Assembly (NCBI GenBank): GCA_937982515.1
Contig: CALJMB010000159.1
Span: 1 to 12,560 of the forward strand
Length of the DNA: 12,560 bases
Direction: 5' to 3'
Origin: an uncultured Balneolaceae bacterium
GTDB taxonomy: Bacteria > Bacteroidota > Rhodothermia > Balneolales > Balneolaceae
A program made the position numbers and the translations under genes. The notes under the pieces are model-generated. The model made no database searches. It was not told where the DNA came from and worked only from the letters and a program-made list of their open reading frames with translations. Position 1 is the stretch's first letter; each line of letters begins with the position of its first letter. Positions 6,546-12,560 of the stretch are shown here, in pieces.

Positions 6546-7298
6546 AGCCGGGAAGAGGGCCAAAGACGGATGGGCCGGTGACCGGGGCGCCGCGGGCATC
6601 CTTCACTTCGGGAGATGCTCCATCCGATGTTGGAGGTAGTTCATTCAAATGGATGGTATGGCCTAACAGACATCCATACTAAAAAAAGAAAGTTGTTCCA
6701 GCTACTTATTGCTGGTTGATATCTTAATTTTGTGGTATCACGAAGTTAAGTGACAAACTACATGTTGTAATTTCATTTTGAATACCCAAAGCAGGAGTTA
6801 CTACAAAAGAATTACTTAGTGAAGCTATAAACATTAAAGGCAGGCCTAAAGTAAAAATAGTTGCATTATTAATTGTTGAAAAAACTCAAACACATAATTA
6901 TTGATGCACCTCCATATGACATCTGAGTAATGCCTGTAAGGACACCAAGCGCAGTTTTCCAATGTGTTATGTATACGGCAGCTGGCATATCTGTTTTGCT
7001 TAACATTCAGAAAATACTAAGCATAACCCAGATCTTCCTTCCGCCAATATAGAAGCACAGAGAGAAGCTGCAAAGAGAGACAGAATGTGTTTATATTATC
7101 TTACTTCTCTGTTTTACTATTGGTTATTCGCTATCAGGGATGTCCCAATAACCATTAACGAATAACCAATAACCCCTCTTTCGTGCTTTAGTGTTTTCGT
7201 GGTCTCCCTCCTTCCTCCGCAAAAATTTTATAGAGAACACGTCGCTGCCGCAGGGAGTATACATGTACATTAGGGTGTAGTGACAAGTCAGGAAACGT
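6546..7298. other. Gene-free, AT-rich region
   Basis: No convincing gene over 750 bases. From about 6670 to 7110 the base composition is visibly AT-rich compared with the genes on both sides. A frame open from 6782 to 6904 (beginning IPKAGVTTKELLSEAINIK) has no start codon and no family I recognise; it could be a coding relic or chance. A TAATTTTG sequence at 6725-6732 fits the Bacteroidota -7 motif TAnnTTTG but lacks a matching -33 TTG at the right distance and no gene follows it closely. The right third holds the compound inverted-repeat block at 7051-7215. TGAC-AA-GTCA (7281-7290) lies nine bases before the next start codon. Confidence 0.55.
7051..7215. repeat. Compound inverted-repeat block
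   Basis: TATTGGTTATTCG (7118-7130) and CGAATAACCAATA (7159-7171) are perfect 13-bp inverted arms. Between them are a small GGGA-TG-TCCC hairpin (7137-7146) and a further AATAACCA unit. To the left, AGAGAAG (7061-7067) and CTTCTCT (7104-7110) form another inverted pair. To the right, TTTCGTGCTTTAGTG-TTTTCGTGG resembles another intergenic repeat sequence I recall from environmental genomes. The block looks like several repeat modules laid end to end, unlike the single palindromes elsewhere in the window. No transposase or terminal duplication is visible. Confidence 0.55.
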
Positions 7299-8789
7299 AT
7301 GGATGCCCGCTTCCACATATCGACGAATGCACAGGTTATAGAGCCGGTGTGCGATTTTACCCACAGCTGGTGCCTGACATGGGGCCTGCCGGAGGAGGAT
7401 GCCGTGCGGTTTACAGTAGCGGTCAGCGAACTCATCACCGATATTATTCTGTTTGCCTACCCATATGAGAGTCAGGCCGCCTTCGATGTGGAGTTCCGGC
7501 ACAGCAACGCCGAAGTGGAACTTATCGTGAGCGAAGTAGGCGAGCCCTTCGACCCGGACCGCCACCGCTACGATCCGGAGGCCGCCCGGCTTAAAGGCGA
7601 CTTTGAAGGAGCCGGCTTCAGGCTGATGAAGGCTTTTTGTGACGATTTTGTCTTTATCAACAAGGGCAAAGAGGGCAAGGAGTACCGCCTGACGAAAAAG
7701 CTGAAGGACCGGCCGGGATCGATCGACAAGCTGCTGGAACAGGCGGCCCTGAAACAGCCCGATCTGAACCGGAAGAAGGACGGAGAGCCGGTGCGTAAGC
7801 TGGACCATTTTACAGTGAAACGGATTGAACCGGCCGATGCGGAGGATATCTCCAAAGTAATCTACCGCACCTACAACTACACCTATTCCAAAGAGGATAT
7901 GTACTACCCCAAACGCATAGAGCGGGCGGTGGCGGGCAAAGAGCGGCTGGGGGTTATCGCCCGCATTCCCGGGGGGGCGGCGATCGGATATTTTGCGGTG
8001 TTAAAGAAAGAGGAGGCCAACATCGCCGAAGTGGGCGAGGCGGTGGTCACCCCGCCTTATCGCCGGCAAGGCGTCATGAGCCGGATGATGCGGCATCTTA
8101 TCGGGATGGCGCGGAAGAAGCGCCTCTCCGCACTGTATGGCAAGGCGGTTACCATCCACCCGGCCAGCCAGAAGGTCAACGCCAAGTTTGGATTCAAAAC
8201 TACGGCGCTGATGCTGGCGGAAACCAGCAATGTGGTGTACAAGGGCTTTGATGAGGAGTATCCCCAGCCGGTATCGGTACTGATCGACTTTCTGCCCGTC
8301 ATCCCGGCCCGGCCCCGGACGGTCTACCTGCCGGAGCGGTACAAAGAGGTACTTATGCAAACCTACCGGCTGCTGAATATGAAGGCAAAGCCGGAGTCGC
8401 CCCCATCGTCCGACCAACTGGCCGCCCGGTCGGATATCCGGCTGGATATGGATTACGTCCGCTCTACCGCGCAGATCACCGTACACAAGTACGGCAGAGA
8501 CTTCCGCACTGTTCTGACGCAGATGGTTCGCAGCCTGGAAAAACAGAATCTGAATGCCGTTTATCTGGATCTGCCCCTGCAGAATCCTTCCACCCCCGGG
8601 CAGTTTCCGGAAATAGGCCGGCTGGACTTCATATACAGCGGTCTGGCTCCGCAGTTTTACCACGACACCGACTTTCTGCGCATGCAGAAGATCTATGCCC
8701 CGCTGAACCTCGCTCTGGTGGAAGTGTATTCCGAATTCGGCAACCGAATTAAAACCCTGATCGATGGCGAATATCACCGACATACATAG
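7299..8789 (+). CDS. RsbW-like ATPase domain fused to GNAT acetyltransferase
   Basis: A two-part protein of 496 residues. Residues about 5-135 match anti-sigma kinases of the HATPase_c_2 type: an N-box-like VAVSELITDIILFAY, a G1-like EVGEPFDP and a G2-like GDFEGAGFRLMKAFCDDF. The N-box pattern ExxxN reads Glu44-LIT-Asp48, so the Mg-binding Asn appears replaced. After a charged linker (136-170), a GNAT domain (about 171-315) shows motif A, VVTPPYRRQGVMSRMM with the acetyl-CoA loop RRQGVM (255-260), and motif B NAKFGFK (294-300). The C-terminal part (about 385-490) contains IGRLDFIYSGLAPQF, like the second half of double-GNAT proteins. GGA lies six bases before ATG 7299, one of the few Shine-Dalgarno-like sites here. 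The STAS gene overlaps its end by 26 bases, which predicts a partner switch. Acyl acceptor and sigma target are unknown. Confidence 0.82.
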   Translation: MDARFHISTNAQVIEPVCDFTHSWCLTWGLPEEDAVRFTVAVSELITDIILFAYPYESQAAFDVEFRHSNAEVELIVSEVGEPFDPDRHRYDPEAARLKGDFEGAGFRLMKAFCDDFVFINKGKEGKEYRLTKKLKDRPGSIDKLLEQAALKQPDLNRKKDGEPVRKLDHFTVKRIEPADAEDISKVIYRTYNYTYSKEDMYYPKRIERAVAGKERLGVIARIPGGAAIGYFAVLKKEEANIAEVGEAVVTPPYRRQGVMSRMMRHLIGMARKKRLSALYGKAVTIHPASQKVNAKFGFKTTALMLAETSNVVYKGFDEEYPQPVSVLIDFLPVIPARPRTVYLPERYKEVLMQTYRLLNMKAKPESPPSSDQLAARSDIRLDMDYVRSTAQITVHKYGRDFRTVLTQMVRSLEKQNLNAVYLDLPLQNPSTPGQFPEIGRLDFIYSGLAPQFYHDTDFLRMQKIYAPLNLALVEVYSEFGNRIKTLIDGEYHRHT

Positions 8790-9063
8790 AAAAGACGCCA
8801 CTCTGGAAGTGAAACCGGGCCGCGGGTTTAACCTGTGGACCAGAAACATGGTGGAGAGCCACCTGCACCCCGGTATCACCCGGCTTCGGCTGGATATGAG
8901 CCGGAGCAACCGCATAGACAGTGAGGGAGTGATCTTTTTGCACCGGTGGTTGCAGTCCGGCAAAGAGCTGGAACTCATACAGCCTCCGCCCGTCCTGTTT
9001 GAAATACTGGATATCCTGGAACTCAAGGATATGTGGGATCTGGAGGCCATTGTTACCCGGTGA
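8764..9063 (+). CDS. STAS-domain protein, anti-sigma factor antagonist-like
   Basis: Short 99-residue cytoplasmic protein with the STAS pattern: beta strand TRLRLDMS, then RIDSEGVIFLHRWL, strand KELELIQPP, and the final helix VLFEILDILELKDM. Ser53 in Asp52-Ser53-Glu54-Gly55 aligns with the Ser phosphorylated in SpoIIAA/RsbV (DSSG), so a phosphorylatable residue is kept although the following Ser is Glu. The N-terminal 35 residues are less typical. ATG 8764 lies inside the end of the upstream ATPase-GNAT gene, a 26-base overlap in another frame that suggests translational coupling and matched amounts. By family knowledge it would bind the ATPase half of that protein and be phosphorylated by it; with the unusual N box, binding without phosphorylation is the alternative. 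No sigma factor gene is in the window. Confidence 0.78.
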   Translation: MANITDIHRKDATLEVKPGRGFNLWTRNMVESHLHPGITRLRLDMSRSNRIDSEGVIFLHRWLQSGKELELIQPPPVLFEILDILELKDMWDLEAIVTR

Positions 9064-9091
9064 TACGGGGCCGGCGTCCTTTAACTTGTAA

Positions 9092-9162
9092 GATGGTTAG
9101 CCACAGATTTGCACAGATTTAAACAGATTATTCTGTGCTTATCTGTGCAAATCTGTGGCTTA
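9092..9162. repeat. Dispersed palindromic repeat, family A, copy 2
   Basis: Inverted arms AGCCACAGATTTGCACAGAT (9099-9118) and the exact reverse complement at 9141-9160, 20 bp each, around a 22-base loop that again contains CAGATTATTCTG. The left 24 bases equal those of copy 1 at 280-303; the loop differs. It occupies most of the 177-base gap between the STAS gene and the flavin reductase gene and could act as a transcript end for both sides, though no T-run follows. Same orientation as copy 1, but the element is almost symmetrical. Confidence 0.85.
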
Positions 9163-9240
9163 ACAAACCCAACATGAGTCCTGGATAAAGAATAGACGTT
9201 ACAACATTAAGATCTAAAACTCACATAACCAACACCCATT

Positions 9241-9855
9241 ATGATTGAACAACACGCATCCGGCATGATCGATATTACCGGCGACCGGGATCTGTGGAGC
9301 CGCTGTTTCATGGTTCACTCCCTCGTCGTTATCGGAAGCAAAGAAGAAGACGGAAACTATAATATGGCGCCCAAGCATATGGCCATGCCTTTGGGTTTCA
9401 GCAGCCATTTCGGGTTTTTGGGCACCCCGAGAAAAACCACCTATCATAACATCCGCCGTGAGGAGGCGTTTACGGTAAGCTATCCGAGGCCTGAACAGCT
9501 TGTCATCTCCAGCCTGACTGCATCCCCCAGGGAAGAGGATGACAGCAAGCCTGTTATTGAAGCGGTTCCCACTGAAGAAGCCAGGCATATAGAAGGCCGG
9601 TTTTTAAAAGGCGCCTATATTCAGCTCGAGTGCAGGCTTTCACAGATTGTCGGCAAGTTTGGGGAATGGGAAATGATAGTCGGAGACGTAGTGGCAGCCT
9701 ATGTGCACAAAGATGCCCTGAGAACCAATGGAGAGGATATGGATGGCGACCGGGTGATCCGCAAAGCACCGTTGCTGGCCTACCTGCACCCCAACCGGTT
9801 CAGTATTGTTAAAGACAGCTACGTCTTCCCCTTTCCCAAAGATTTTAGACGATAG
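9241..9855 (+). CDS. Flavin reductase-like FMN-binding split-barrel protein
   Basis: Probably binds FMN and belongs to the flavin reductase-like (DIM6/NTAB) family; members reduce flavin with NAD(P)H or serve as flavoproteins of uncertain substrate. The family signature is visible: the strand SLVVIGSKEEDGNYNMAPKHM with Asn41-x-Ala-Pro44, then GFLGTPRKTTYHNIRR with Thr66-Thr67 and Asn70 (family pattern T..NI), then FTVSYPRPEQ. The second half (IQLECRLSQIVGKFGEWEMIVGDVVAAYVH) is the usual strand pair before the C-terminal HPNRFSIVKDSYVFPF. At 204 residues the length is ordinary. ATG 9241 follows an A/C-rich leader without Shine-Dalgarno. The M20 peptidase gene begins five bases after its stop, so the two are probably one operon; no biochemical link between them is obvious. 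Confidence 0.85.
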   Translation: MIEQHASGMIDITGDRDLWSRCFMVHSLVVIGSKEEDGNYNMAPKHMAMPLGFSSHFGFLGTPRKTTYHNIRREEAFTVSYPRPEQLVISSLTASPREEDDSKPVIEAVPTEEARHIEGRFLKGAYIQLECRLSQIVGKFGEWEMIVGDVVAAYVHKDALRTNGEDMDGDRVIRKAPLLAYLHPNRFSIVKDSYVFPFPKDFRR

Positions 9856-9860
9856 TATGC

Positions 9861-11021
9861 ATGGCTGAACACGTACAGAAATTGAAGTCTCACTTTCTCA
9901 ACTACAAGCAGGAGTTTGTGTCTCTGTTGCGGGCCCTGGTGGAAGAGGAAACCCCTTCCGATAAACCATCTGCATTTGACCATATCTTTCAGATCATAGA
10001 AGAGGAGTTCGGGAAGCTGGACGTTGAAGTACGGCATGTAGAAGGCCGCACTTCCGCCGGTCAGCTGCTCTGCCTGCCCCGTAACTTTAATCCCCGTGCT
10101 TCCATACAGCTGATTGTAGGCCACTGCGATACGGTCTGGGCCGAAGGCACGCTGGACGAGATGCCCTTCACCGTAAATGGAAACGAAGTAAGCGGACCGG
10201 GTGTTTACGATATGAAAGCCGGGGTTTGTATGATGATCAGTGCCATGCATTCATTGAAGGTGCTGCAGAAATCACCCGCGGTACAGCCGGTATTCCTGAT
10301 CAGCACAGATGAAGAAACGGGAAGCGAAGACTCCAGAAACCTGATCGTTGAGTGGGCCAGACAGGCGGAGCGAACTTTTGTGTTGGAACCCTCCCTGGGG
10401 TTAGACGGAAAGATCAAGACGCGGAGAAAGGGAGTGGGAAATTTTGAAATAACCATTACCGGGAAACCGTCTCATGCGGGACTCGCACCTGAAGAAGGAG
10501 TGAGTGCCATACTCGGGCTTTCTCATATTGTACAGCAGTTGTTCCGGCTTAACGATCCCGCAAAAGGAGTTTCCGTAAACGTGGGTACCATTCAGGGAGG
10601 GGAGCGCTCTAATGTAATAGCTGCAAAAAGCAAAGCGGTGGTAGACGTGCGGGTACTTACGAAGAAAGACGGCGAACGTATAACGAACGAGATCTATAAC
10701 CTGAAACCAGAAATAGCAGGAATAGAGCTGGAAGTAAAGGGCGGCATCAACCGGCCTCCCATGGAGAAGAACGAGGAAAATGAGAAGTTGTGGGACCTGA
10801 CCAGAGAACTCGGCCAGAAGCTGGGGCTGGATCTCAGGGAGGATGTTTCCGGAGGAGGATCCGACGGGAATTTTACCAACCTCTATTCTCCTACTATAGA
10901 CGGCCTTGGAGCGGTAGGGGACGGCGCCCACGCCTGGCATGAGAAGATCTTCCTGGAAGAAACGCTGCTGCGGGCGGCGCTGTTTGCCCTGTTGCTGCTA
11001 CAGCCATCTGTAAACCGGTAA
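9861..11021 (+). CDS. M20-family metallopeptidase, glutamate carboxypeptidase (CPG2)-like
   Basis: Zinc-dependent exopeptidase or amidohydrolase. The di-zinc site is complete: His88 and Asp90 in GHCDTVW, bridging Asp117 in GVYDMKAG, catalytic Glu151 and ligand Glu152 in TDEETGSEDS, Glu176 in VLEPS, and His357 with Glu361 in GAHAWHE. The dimerisation (lid) domain lies between about 190 and 300, beginning RRKGVGNFEITITGKPSHAG. No signal peptide is seen, so it probably acts in the cytoplasm, whereas Pseudomonas CPG2 is exported. Glutamate carboxypeptidases remove C-terminal Glu from folates and peptides; substrate here is not determined. ATG 9861 is used; an out-of-frame ATG at 9857 is ignored. 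It is probably co-transcribed with the flavin reductase-like gene. A 5-bp stem (11028-11032 with 11038-11042) just past the stop has no T-run. Confidence 0.92.
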   Translation: MAEHVQKLKSHFLNYKQEFVSLLRALVEEETPSDKPSAFDHIFQIIEEEFGKLDVEVRHVEGRTSAGQLLCLPRNFNPRASIQLIVGHCDTVWAEGTLDEMPFTVNGNEVSGPGVYDMKAGVCMMISAMHSLKVLQKSPAVQPVFLISTDEETGSEDSRNLIVEWARQAERTFVLEPSLGLDGKIKTRRKGVGNFEITITGKPSHAGLAPEEGVSAILGLSHIVQQLFRLNDPAKGVSVNVGTIQGGERSNVIAAKSKAVVDVRVLTKKDGERITNEIYNLKPEIAGIELEVKGGINRPPMEKNEENEKLWDLTRELGQKLGLDLREDVSGGGSDGNFTNLYSPTIDGLGAVGDGAHAWHEKIFLEETLLRAALFALLLLQPSVNR

Positions 11022-11085
11022 CAGATCCGGGAGTGAATCCCGCGGACGATGTTCTCTGCGGTGCGTGCCTGGCTTAAACCAACCG

Positions 11086-11106
11086 CTCATACGTTAATGC
11101 TATGAG
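11086..11106. promoter_or_regulatory. Inverted repeat upstream of the Crp/Fnr gene, possible operator
   Basis: CTCATA (11086-11091) and TATGAG (11101-11106) are perfect inverted half-sites nine bases apart, ending 29 bases before the regulator start. The half-site differs from the TGTGA type at 11758, so it may serve another regulator or be chance. AGAAGGAAA immediately follows (11105-11113), but it is too far from ATG 11136 to be a normal Shine-Dalgarno. Confidence 0.3.
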
Positions 11107-11135
11107 AAGGAAATATATCACGAATAATACCTTGT

Positions 11136-11762
11136 ATGAAACCGCCAGCCAATTTAACCTCTCTTGCATCCACCTTAGTTAAGGACGGGAAACTATCGGA
11201 TTTGGGCATTACCAGGCAATTTAATCCGGGAGAAACCATTGTAAACGAGCATGCTCCGGTTCAGTCTATTCCTATCGTCACCAAAGGCAGTGTAAAAGTG
11301 ATGCAATCGGATGACGACTATAAAGAGATAGTGCTCTACTACCTGCGTCCGGGCGAAACATGTATCATGTCTTTTCTGGCCGGAATTTACCAGGATACCA
11401 GCAAAGTAAAAGCCGTAGCCGAAGAGGAGTGTGAGGTCCTGTTCATACCCATCCGGAAGGTTCAGGAGCTGATACGCGAGCATCCCGAGTGGCTGAACTA
11501 TATATTCCGGATCTATCACAGAAGATTCGAGGAGTTGCTGGATGTGGTAAATGCCATAGCATTCAAAAAGATGGATGAACGGCTGTTGCAATTCTTGCAA
11601 AAGAGGAGGGAAATTGCCGGTTCCGATACCCTGGTCATTACACACGAACAACTGGCCGAGGAGCTGGGAACAGCCCGGGAAGTCATTTCTCGCTTGTTGA
11701 AGCAGATGGAGGTCGAAGGACTGGTAGAACTGGGAAGAAATAAAATCGTACTCCTTGTGTGA
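11136..11762 (+). CDS. Crp/Fnr-family transcriptional regulator
   Basis: DNA-binding regulator of 208 residues. The cyclic-nucleotide-binding-like barrel spans about 20-120 (FNPGETIVNEHAPVQSIPIVTKGSVKVMQ...YYLRPGETCIMSFLAGI), followed by the long dimer helix and a winged HTH from about 165 to 208 (ITHEQLAEELGTAREVISRLLKQMEVEGLVELGRNKI), with recognition helix TAREVISRLLKQM. The cAMP-binding GEL...R(S/T) signature of CRP is absent, so cAMP is unlikely to be the ligand. There is no Fnr-type N-terminal Cys cluster either; only Cys76 and Cys99 occur, both in the sensor barrel, which leaves redox or thiol sensing as a possibility. The stop codon lies inside a CRP-type palindrome at 11758-11773, in front of the DUF2892 and thioredoxin genes, its likely targets. 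Similar regulators sit beside DUF2892, rhodanese and thioredoxin genes in related bacteria, to my knowledge. Confidence 0.92.
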   Translation: MKPPANLTSLASTLVKDGKLSDLGITRQFNPGETIVNEHAPVQSIPIVTKGSVKVMQSDDDYKEIVLYYLRPGETCIMSFLAGIYQDTSKVKAVAEEECEVLFIPIRKVQELIREHPEWLNYIFRIYHRRFEELLDVVNAIAFKKMDERLLQFLQKRREIAGSDTLVITHEQLAEELGTAREVISRLLKQMEVEGLVELGRNKIVLLV

Positions 11763-11773
11763 CAAAAGTCACT
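11758..11773. promoter_or_regulatory. CRP/FNR-type operator overlapping the regulator stop codon
   Basis: TGTGA-CAAAAG-TCACT: the consensus TGTGA-N6-TCACA with a single end mismatch, containing the perfect inverted repeat GTGAC-AAAA-GTCAC (11759-11772). It covers the TGA stop of the Crp/Fnr gene (11760-11762). TTAACA (11778-11783) and TATATT (11800-11805), 16 bases apart, follow as a possible promoter, which would put the site about 46 bases upstream of transcription start. The site match is direct; control by the adjacent regulator is inferred. Confidence 0.65.
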
Positions 11774-11839
11774 GATATTAACATGCTTATCTGTTACTAT
11801 ATATTCTCAATGATACAAACCACTGAACGAATACAGATT

Positions 11840-12106
11840 ATGAAATCAACATTACTGCAGAAAATATCAGTAAACCGGCATCCCATGCGATGGGTCGTCC
11901 TGGCAGCCGGAACCATGCTGGGCGTGCTGGCCGTCTGGCACCGGGATGGACTGACCGGGCTGCTGGCTGTTTTTCTATTGTTACAGGGCGTAACAGGCAA
12001 TGGCTGTCTTGTTTCGCAGACTTGCGTCCCTGCAGCCAATAAACAGCCGGACAAACCAGGCTCAGACAAATTTAAAGAAGTAGAGTATACTGAAATTAAA
12101 ATATAA
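11840..12106 (+). CDS. DUF2892 (YgaP-like) small membrane protein
   Basis: Small inner-membrane protein of 88 residues. N-terminal VNRHPMRW then two hydrophobic stretches (about 17-33 and 38-53, the second GLLAVFLLLQGVTG), then NGCLVSQTCVPA and a polar tail: the layout of DUF2892 proteins, which usually begin N-x-x-x-R and have a Cys after the second span. Cys56 and Cys62 lie at the end of the second span and may be redox-active or metal-binding. The frame is open from GTG 11759, but that would place the start inside the operator and add a non-conserved segment; ATG 11840 fits the family better. Thioredoxin starts four bases after its stop, so translation is probably coupled. DUF2892 units are often fused or adjacent to rhodanese and thioredoxin; their function is not known. 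Confidence 0.7.
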   Translation: MKSTLLQKISVNRHPMRWVVLAAGTMLGVLAVWHRDGLTGLLAVFLLLQGVTGNGCLVSQTCVPAANKQPDKPGSDKFKEVEYTEIKI

Positions 12107-12110
12107 CAAT

Positions 12111-12437
12111 ATGGAAGAGACCAGAGAAAAAACAACAACGTTTAACGAAATCATTAACGGGGAAACCCCGGTGCTGGTAGATTTTTACGCCGACTGGTGC
12201 GGGCCCTGTAAGATGATGAACCCCATCTTAAAGAGCTTGAAAAAGAAGATGGGAGACAGGATTAACATTATAAAAGTGGATGCGGAAAAGAATCCCGACG
12301 CCGCTATTAAATATCAGGTGCGCGGGGTGCCTACACTTATCCTCTTTAAGAATGGACGTATTCTGTGGCAGCAGGCGGGCGTGGTACAAATGCCCCGGCT
12401 CGAATCTATTATCAATGAAAAGCTGGAAAGGCCGTAA
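12111..12437 (+). CDS. trxA: Thioredoxin
   Basis: Cytoplasmic protein disulfide reductase of 108 residues, the normal size. It has the classical active site FYADWCGPCKMMNP with Cys30 and Cys33, the buried Asp22-like position (LVDFYADW), KVDAEKNPDAA, and cis-Pro74 in GVPTLILFKNG. No signal peptide or anchor is seen. It lies four bases after the DUF2892-like gene and downstream of the Crp/Fnr-type operator, so it is probably a regulated, second thioredoxin rather than the housekeeping copy, an inference from context. It could supply electrons to DsbD 6 kb to the left, since DsbD receives them from cytoplasmic thioredoxin. The start at ATG 12111 is supported by the tight spacing. No terminator is evident after the stop. 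Confidence 0.95.
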   Translation: MEETREKTTTFNEIINGETPVLVDFYADWCGPCKMMNPILKSLKKKMGDRINIIKVDAEKNPDAAIKYQVRGVPTLILFKNGRILWQQAGVVQMPRLESIINEKLERP

Positions 12438-12549
12438 AGGTAATGGAGGCTGCCATACATATATATACTCAAACCCAAACTGAATTCATATGAGCCAAGA
12501 ATGGATTTCATAAAGTTCTTGCCTCAAATTCACACAAACCTACAGAACC

Positions 12550-12560
12550 ATGGCCTATCA
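12550..12560 (+). CDS. Possible start of the next gene (truncated by window end)
   Basis: ATG at 12550 opens MAY and runs off the end. The leader before it (ACAAACCTACAGAACC) is A/C-rich without Shine-Dalgarno, like the leaders of 3911 and 9241 in this window. Nothing about the product can be said; eleven bases are too few to exclude a chance ATG. Confidence 0.3.

Noticed and set aside
6725..6732. TAATTTTG as a Bacteroidota-type promoter.
   Set aside because: No TTG at the expected distance upstream, and no gene starts within 500 bases downstream.
7281..7290. TGAC-AA-GTCA before the ATPase-GNAT gene as a second site for the Crp/Fnr regulator.
   Set aside because: The spacing between half-sites is two bases shorter than at 11758-11773, so the two would not be bound in the same way; the short palindrome may be chance.
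8001..9050. A 349-codon minus-strand open frame opposite the GNAT and STAS genes.
   Set aside because: The + strand frames carry GNAT and STAS motifs; the minus-strand product shows no domain structure and ignores the gene boundary.
11759..11839. A 27-residue N-terminal extension of the DUF2892 protein from GTG 11759.
   Set aside because: It would begin inside the CRP-type operator and the regulator's stop codon; ATG 11840 gives the usual DUF2892 length and start.

Overview
The window looks like an ordinary chromosomal stretch from a Bacteroidota/Balneolota-type bacterium. Three things point that way. Most starts are ATG preceded by A-rich leaders without a Shine-Dalgarno (before 599, 3911, 5889, 9241). 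Intergenic regions are rich in palindromic repeats. The gene set includes TlpA-type thioredoxins, a fused DsbD, an ACT-malic enzyme and a Crp/Fnr regulator next to a DUF2892 protein and a thioredoxin. The phylum is inferred; no rRNA or tRNA is present to settle it. All supported genes lie on the + strand.

Layout. 1-242: C-terminal end of a subtilisin-like protease. 243-598: gene-free, with a long perfect palindrome and hairpins. 599-2005: malic enzyme with an N-terminal ACT domain. 2006-6545: an envelope thiol-redox region, with two small exported or anchored unknowns (2218, 2790), a TlpA-like thioredoxin (3075), a three-domain DsbD (3911) and a second membrane-anchored TlpA-like protein (5889); two copies of a second palindromic repeat family lie here. 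6546-7298: gene-free, AT-rich, with a compound inverted-repeat block. 7299-9063: an RsbW-like ATPase fused to a GNAT acetyltransferase, overlapped by a STAS protein. 9064-9240: the second copy of the first palindrome. 9241-11021: flavin reductase-like protein and M20 metallopeptidase, 5 bases apart. 11136-12437: Crp/Fnr regulator, DUF2892-like membrane protein and thioredoxin. 12550: possible start of the next gene.

Functional reading. The DsbD homologue would carry electrons from cytoplasmic thioredoxin across the membrane to periplasmic TlpA-type partners, and two such partners flank it. The Crp/Fnr gene ends inside a near-perfect CRP-type operator (TGTGA-N6-TCAC, 11758-11773) that lies in front of the DUF2892-thioredoxin pair, so the regulator probably controls that pair. 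The ATPase-GNAT and STAS pair resembles an anti-sigma/anti-anti-sigma partner switch in which the kinase-like half is fused to an acyltransferase; the Asn normally found in the N box appears to be Asp. These are the most interesting parts of an otherwise conventional region.
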